Shown here: in pieces, positions 59,760-64,000 of the stretch
Numbering within the stretch: position 1 is the stretch's first letter
How the letters are laid out: every line of letters starts with the position of its first letter
NCBI RefSeq assembly: GCF_000165125.1
Contig: NZ_AEIU01000099.1
Location: 1 to 64,000 of the forward strand
DNA: 64,000 bases
Direction: 5' to 3'
Source of the DNA: Vibrio caribbeanicus ATCC BAA-2122
Lineage (GTDB): Bacteria; Pseudomonadota; Gammaproteobacteria; Enterobacterales; Vibrionaceae
The notes under the pieces: generated by a model
Database searches by the model: none
What the model was told of the DNA's origin: nothing
The model's input: the letters and a program-made list of their open reading frames with translations, nothing else
Made by a program: the position numbers and the translations under genes

Positions 59760-60629
59760 ATGTCAGCAAAGCATCCCATAATTGCCGTTACAGGTTCCTC
59801 CGGAGCAGGCACCACCACAACTTCAGAAGCATTTCGTAAAATGTTTAACATGATGAAGGTAAAACCTGCTTGGGTTGAAGGTGACAGTTTCCATCGCTAC
59901 ACACGACCGGAGATGGACGTTGAGATCCGCAAGGCTCGCGATCAAGGCCGACATATAAGTTACTTTGGACCGCAAGCAAATGATTTTACTGGTCTCGAAG
60001 AGTTTATGCGTAAGTATGGACAGGAAGGGGTGGGACAAATACGTCGTTATTTGCATACCTTTGATGAGGCGGTTCCTTTCAACCAAGCGCCTGGAACCTT
60101 TACACCATGGCAAGACCTACCCGAAAACTCTGACGTCCTTTTTTACGAAGGATTGCACGGTGGTGTTGTTGATGGAGAGGTAAATGTAGCGCAGCACGTT
60201 GATTTTTTAATTGGGATGGTGCCTATTGTTAACCTCGAATGGATTCAAAAGTATATTCGTGACACACGCGACCGTGGTCATTCAAGGGAAGCTGTCACGG
60301 ACTCTATCGTTCGTTCTATGGACGACTACCTAAATTACATTACACCGCAATTTTCCCGTACTCACATCAATTTGCAACGAGTTCCAACTATCGATACGTC
60401 CAATCCACTAAACGCTAAGGGCATTCCTAGCTTAGACGAAAGCTTTGTGGTGATCCGTTTACGTGGAATAAAAAAAGTCGACTTTCCGTATTTACTCGCT
60501 ATGATTGATGGTTCATTTATGTCACAACACAACACGATAGTCGTGCCCGGTGGTAAAATGAGTTTTGCTGTTGAACTTATCGTAAGGCCGATACTCCAGC
60601 AGCTGATAGAAACAGGAAAAATTGGCTAG
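59760..60629 (+). CDS. prkB: Phosphoribulokinase-like protein PrkB
   Basis: A 289-residue P-loop kinase of the phosphoribulokinase family: the Walker A motif is GSSGAGTTTT (residues about 12-21), and VEGDSFHRYTRPEMDVEI and YEGLHGG follow. The Calvin cycle is absent in such bacteria, so the physiological substrate is uncertain; PrkB in E. coli lies in the same place beside crp. The length is typical. Confidence 0.93.
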   Translation: MSAKHPIIAVTGSSGAGTTTTSEAFRKMFNMMKVKPAWVEGDSFHRYTRPEMDVEIRKARDQGRHISYFGPQANDFTGLEEFMRKYGQEGVGQIRRYLHTFDEAVPFNQAPGTFTPWQDLPENSDVLFYEGLHGGVVDGEVNVAQHVDFLIGMVPIVNLEWIQKYIRDTRDRGHSREAVTDSIVRSMDDYLNYITPQFSRTHINLQRVPTIDTSNPLNAKGIPSLDESFVVIRLRGIKKVDFPYLLAMIDGSFMSQHNTIVVPGGKMSFAVELIVRPILQQLIETGKIG

Positions 60630-60869
60630 TAATCACATTCGGTGCACGATTACTTTTCATACCGTGATCATGTGCACGTTTTTGCTTAGGAAAAGCGCCT
60701 TCGGATTCGATTAAAGTCAAGAAATCGTTTTCGAAAAAGGATACTATTTGTAACCGAAACACAAGTTGGCTTGCAGTACTTTTAAAGTGCTCTTATCCTA
60801 ATAGGTCTGAACAAGGCTTGCGATAACATGGAAAGTAGCAAGCGTACCCTGCAGAGGAAGTGAGATATT

Positions 60870-61502
60870 ATGGTTCTAGGTAAACCTCAAACCGACCCTA
60901 CATTAGAGTGGTTTCTTTCACATTGTCACATTCACAAGTACCCTTCAAAAAGCACGCTTATTCACGCGGGCGAGAAAGCGGAAACCTTGTACTACATAGT
61001 CAAAGGTTCTGTCGCGGTACTCATTAAAGATGAAGAAGGTAAGGAGATGATCCTTTCTTATCTTAATCAGGGTGATTTCATCGGTGAGCTTGGTCTTTTT
61101 GAAGAAGATCAGGAGCGTACCGCATGGGTTCGTGCTAAATCCCCTTGTGAAGTTGCAGAAATCTCATTTAAGAAATTCCGTCAGCTGATCCAAGTGAACC
61201 CGGATATCTTAATGCGTCTTTCGTCACAAATGGCCAGCCGTTTACAAGTTACGAGCCAAAAGGTCGGTGATTTAGCCTTCTTAGATGTTACAGGCCGAAT
61301 CGCACAGACACTGCTGAATCTTGCTAAACAGCCAGACGCAATGACACACCCAGATGGCATGCAAATCAAGATTACTCGCCAAGAGATTGGTCAGATTGTT
61401 GGCTGTTCGCGTGAGACCGTTGGCCGCATCCTTAAGATGCTTGAAGAGCAAAACCTTATCTCAGCGCACGGTAAAACGATTGTCGTTTACGGCACACGTT
61501 GA
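60870..61502 (+). CDS. crp: cAMP receptor protein
   Basis: A 210-residue global regulator. The N-terminal cAMP-binding roll contains [20 protein letters not shown] with the cAMP-contacting arginine and serine ([11 protein letters not shown]), and the C-terminal helix-turn-helix is [20 protein letters not shown]. The sequence is close to the E. coli protein over its whole length. The 240 bases upstream (60630-60869) are free of genes and hold no clear CRP site. A strong terminator follows. Confidence 0.98.
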   Translation: MVLGKPQTDPTLEWFLSHCHIHKYPSKSTLIHAGEKAETLYYIVKGSVAVLIKDEEGKEMILSYLNQGDFIGELGLFEEDQERTAWVRAKSPCEVAEISFKKFRQLIQVNPDILMRLSSQMASRLQVTSQKVGDLAFLDVTGRIAQTLLNLAKQPDAMTHPDGMQIKITRQEIGQIVGCSRETVGRILKMLEEQNLISAHGKTIVVYGTR

Positions 61503-61520
61503 TAACACCTAAAAGCAAAA

Positions 61521-61543
61521 GCCACCTTAAAGGTGGCTTTTTC
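61521..61543 (+). terminator. Terminator of crp
   Basis: AGCCACCT and AGGTGGCT pair around TAA and are followed by TTTTT, 18 bases after the crp stop. The A-run on the left side may let it also serve the convergent DUF1338 gene. Confidence 0.9.
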
Positions 61544-61566
61544 GTCAGTTTCAGCGCAGCAAAAAC

Positions 61567-62358
61567 TTAACCGTTGGTACTTTCAAAAATTTTATCGGCA
61601 GAAGCTGCAACAAACCCTGGGTATAAGTTACCGTCTTTCATCGGGTAGCGCTTAGCAAACTCATAAAAGCCGCCTGGGATCTCCTCAACACCACCAGAAA
61701 ACTCTACTGATACCTTATCCGCCATGGTCGAAGACTGCTCAAGCAAGACCTCGGGGGAGCCTTTTACTTCACCACCAAATTCATTGATGGTAAAGCCTGA
61801 GTCTCGCAGGTGTTGGTTAACCTCGACAACTTCTGAAAAAGCGTTCAATTGATTAACGCTAACCGTAAAGTGGTTAGCACCATAGCCATGCGCAGCCAGC
61901 CAAGAAGCATACTCGCTCTCTTGTGCCAGAACTTGGAAATCAGAGAAACTCAAGTCCCACAAACGACCACCATATAAGAACTCTGGGCTATTCAGTCGTT
62001 CTGTTTCTACTTGAGCCACTAAACGTCCTACGATCGCTTGTAGCTCCTGTGAGCATTCTTCAACCTTGAGCTCACTGATAAATATTTTGGGCTGTTTGGG
62101 GTCGGGGTGTTCATAATGTTTCGCGACGAGTTTCTTACTTTCAAAGAGATAATCACCACCTTCTGTGTAACCTATCTCTAAGAAAGGTTTGGCAAGAGTC
62201 TCAATGCCAAGCGGAGCAATATTAAAGGTTCGCAGCGCAATGTGATCATTGATCAACGCTTCGTCTTCCTGAAGTAATTGGTGAACTTGGTGAGCGGATG
62301 GGCATAAACGTTGAATATAGTCATCCCATAACTTTTGAAATAAAACATCTGGCGTCAT
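61567..62358 (-). CDS. DUF1338 protein, 2-oxoadipate dioxygenase/decarboxylase-like
   Basis: A 263-residue protein of the DUF1338 family. INDHIALRTFNIAPLGIETL (residues about 35-54) carries the histidine conserved in the family, and the region with GANHFTVSVNQ gives another metal-ligand candidate. Better-known members (HglS/YdcJ) oxidise 2-oxoadipate in lysine breakdown and are longer. This short form sits next to astD in Vibrio-type genomes, so a link with amino-acid catabolism is likely; the reaction is not certain. GGAGGCG precedes the ATG. Confidence 0.8.
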   Translation of the reverse strand: MTPDVLFQKLWDDYIQRLCPSAHQVHQLLQEDEALINDHIALRTFNIAPLGIETLAKPFLEIGYTEGGDYLFESKKLVAKHYEHPDPKQPKIFISELKVEECSQELQAIVGRLVAQVETERLNSPEFLYGGRLWDLSFSDFQVLAQESEYASWLAAHGYGANHFTVSVNQLNAFSEVVEVNQHLRDSGFTINEFGGEVKGSPEVLLEQSSTMADKVSVEFSGGVEEIPGGFYEFAKRYPMKDGNLYPGFVAASADKIFESTNG

Positions 62359-62542
62359 AACGCCTCCTTGTATCAGAGTAATTTGCGTTAACAGAATTTA
62401 ATTTATGGTAAAAAAGAGGCTAACCAACAAAGCTTTTATACTCTATTTGGAAAGCCTCCAACCTGTGACATTGCAAAAGCCTTCGGCTCATGAAGGCAAA
62501 AAGGGAACTGCCATCCCCAAGTGACCTCTAGGTACTTAGGTG

Positions 62543-62809
62543 TATACCCAAGTAACTTCAAAATGCAGGATTCAGAGCGATGCCACAGTGGTGAGTTCAA
62601 GGAAAATAACGCGGCGTAATAGTCGACTCTTACCAAGTTATTTGACAATGAAATCGGCGCTGTGGCACGCTCCCAAAGGGCGAGTTATCTAGCTTTACAT
62701 GCTTCGTTACCGATTTTCAATTTAGGTGTCTAGATTTTCAAATCGTTGCCTTGCCTGTAAAGCAAGCTATTCTCGCTGAACCTAGCATCTTGAGGTCACT
62801 TGGGTATAT
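62543..62809. repeat. Long inverted-repeat element (Vibrio REP/MITE-like)
   Basis: TATACCCAAGTAACTTCAAA at 62543 is matched by the reverse complement of sequence ending at 62809 (TATACCCAAGTGACCTCAAG); the inverted ends agree over about 36 bases, including ATGC, GGATTCAG/GGTTCAG and GCGA. The interior (about 190 bases) contains a second pair, GCCACAG (62581) and CTGTGGC near 62660. No ORF is present. Elements with these ends recur in Vibrio genomes. A partial extra end (CCCCAAGTGACCTCTAGG) precedes it at 62517. Confidence 0.75.
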
Positions 62810-62824
62810 ATTATTATTTAACCT

Positions 62825-64000
62825 TTACAGCTCCAGTCCTGGGCTTAGTGTGTCGGGTAGTAAGGTTTCCCCCCCTTCCATCGAAGCCATAGGGTAAGCA
62901 CAATAGTCCGCAGCGTAGTAAGCGCTGGGGCGCAAGTTTCCAGATGCACCAGGGCCACCAAACGGTGCGTCACCGCTGGCTCCTGTGAGCTGACGGTTAC
63001 GATTAACAATCCCTGCGCGAATATGATCAACAAAATAGTCCCATTCACTATCATCGGTCGATACCAGCCCGGCCGACAAGCCGAAGCGAGTGTCATTAGC
63101 CAATTCAACGGCAGTTTCTAATCCTTGATAACGAACGACTTGTAATAATGGACCAAAATATTCCTCGTCAGGCAGATCTGTAATTGGGGTAACGTCAATG
63201 ATACCCGGCGAAACGAACGCCGCTTGACCGGCCTTTGCCTCCAGTAAACTCTTCCCGCCTAATGATTGTAAGTTAGCTTGCGCAGCAAGAATAAAATCTG
63301 CAGCCGCTTTTGATATCTGAGGCCCCATGAAAGGTGCTGGCTCAGCAAAGGGCTCATCCACACGAATCTTTGTTGTCGCTTCAACCAGTTTATCAACCAA
63401 CTGATCGCCCTTATCACCAACAGGCACATACAAGCGGCGTGCACATGTGCATCGCTGTCCCGCACTGATAAAGGCAGATTGGATTATGGTATAGACAGCC
63501 GCATCAAGCTCACCAAACTTCTCCGAGATCACCATAGGGTTATTGCCCCCCATCTCAAGCGCTAACATTTTTCCTGGTTGACCAGCAAACTGACGATGAA
63601 GAATATGTCCAGTATTGGCACTGCCAGTAAAGAGCACACCATCGACTCCTTTGGCTTCGGCAAGCGCGATCCCAGTCTCTTTAGCACCTTGAACAAGGTT
63701 AATCACACCTTTAGGTAAGCCAACTTCTTCCCATAGTTTCATCGCAAGCTCACCTGTAAGCGGTGTTTGCTCCGAAGGTTTAAACACCACGGTATTCCCT
63801 GCAAGCAACGCTGGAACAATATGCCCGTTTGGTAAGTGTCCTGGGAAGTTATAAGGACCGAAGACTGCCATCACACCAAGTGGACGATGACGGAGTACAA
63901 TTTGATTCCCTGCCGCTTCACGCTGCGCACCACCGGTGCGATCATGATAGGCACGGATAGAAATCGCGATTTTACCTGCCATTGCAGCAGCTTCAGTGCG
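62825..64000 (-). CDS. astD: N-succinylglutamate 5-semialdehyde dehydrogenase, N-terminus beyond the window
   Basis: NAD-dependent aldehyde dehydrogenase of the arginine succinyltransferase (AST) pathway, making N-succinylglutamate. The frame stays open to the right edge (codons before 63982 read [10 protein letters not shown]), so about 95 N-terminal residues are missing. Visible motifs are [35 protein letters not shown] with the catalytic glutamate, and [11 protein letters not shown] with the catalytic cysteine. AstD is distinguished from other ALDHs by the [12 protein letters not shown] segment. The 466 bases between it and the DUF1338 gene hold the inverted-repeat element. Confidence 0.93.
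   Translation of the reverse strand, partial: RTEAAAMAGKIAISIRAYHDRTGGAQREAAGNQIVLRHRPLGVMAVFGPYNFPGHLPNGHIVPALLAGNTVVFKPSEQTPLTGELAMKLWEEVGLPKGVINLVQGAKETGIALAEAKGVDGVLFTGSANTGHILHRQFAGQPGKMLALEMGGNNPMVISEKFGELDAAVYTIIQSAFISAGQRCTCARRLYVPVGDKGDQLVDKLVEATTKIRVDEPFAEPAPFMGPQISKAAADFILAAQANLQSLGGKSLLEAKAGQAAFVSPGIIDVTPITDLPDEEYFGPLLQVVRYQGLETAVELANDTRFGLSAGLVSTDDSEWDYFVDHIRAGIVNRNRQLTGASGDAPFGGPGASGNLRPSAYYAADYCAYPMASMEGGETLLPDTLSPGLEL

Noticed and set aside
60662-60678. CGTGATCATGTGCACG upstream of crp as a possible CRP autoregulatory site.
   Set aside because: It differs from TGTGA-N6-TCACA at three or more core positions; not strong enough to list.

Overview
The window is a chromosomal segment of a gamma-proteobacterium, almost certainly a Vibrio or close Vibrionaceae relative. 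The evidence is the polar-flagellar motor gene motX between rnr and purA, the kefG-kefB-yheV-slyD / yheS-yheT-yheU-prkB-crp neighbourhood, the full S10-spc-alpha ribosomal block, and a Vibrio-type long inverted-repeat element near the right end. All assignments come from reading the sequence; no database search was run.

Layout. 1-424: promoters (P1, P2) and boxA leader of an rRNA operon that leaves through the left edge, then a terminator. 425-4789: cysJIH (sulfite and PAPS reduction). 4896-7427: a small unknown gene, an outer-membrane barrel, pspG with a sigma-54-like promoter, and dusA. 7360-16756: an accessory island against the 5' end of dusA. 17044-18012: zur (with a Zur-box-like operator) and cheX. 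18061-23701: sulfate activation genes cysC, an SLC13 permease, cysN, cysD and cobA. 23959-28020: two tandem cpdB paralogs, the second lacking key active-site residues. 28244-31603: a Crp/Fnr regulator, elaA, an EamA transporter, a LysM-like protein and fklB. 31738-45399: alpha, spc and S10 operons in standard order on the minus strand. 45841-51466: rlmB, rnr, motX (with a sigma-28 promoter) and purA. 51627-61502: iaaA, slyD, yheV, kefB, kefG, then yheS, a TIGR02444 gene, yheT, yheU, prkB and crp. 61567-64000: a DUF1338 gene and astD, cut by the right edge.

The most unusual part is the island. The dusA 5' end with its upstream flank is present at 7360, again at 11246 (five differences in about 132 bases), and as a short degraded copy at 16731. 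The two segments between these copies (7360-11245 and 11246-16730) share their left ends, a middle hairpin repeat and their right ends, but carry unrelated genes in the matching slots. Segment 1 carries an unknown ORF, a secreted protein and a methyltransferase. Segment 2 carries a lipoprotein and a four-gene ACP / AMP-ligase / ketoreductase / acyltransferase cluster. I read this as two tandem, decayed, integrase-less elements inserted at dusA, which is a known attachment gene. The cluster could make and transfer a small hydroxyacyl group, for example onto an amino sugar.

Functional links: cysJIH, cysDN-cysC, the SLC13 permease and cobA (the siroheme precursor for CysI) together form the route from sulfate to sulfide, split in two by the island and zur-cheX.
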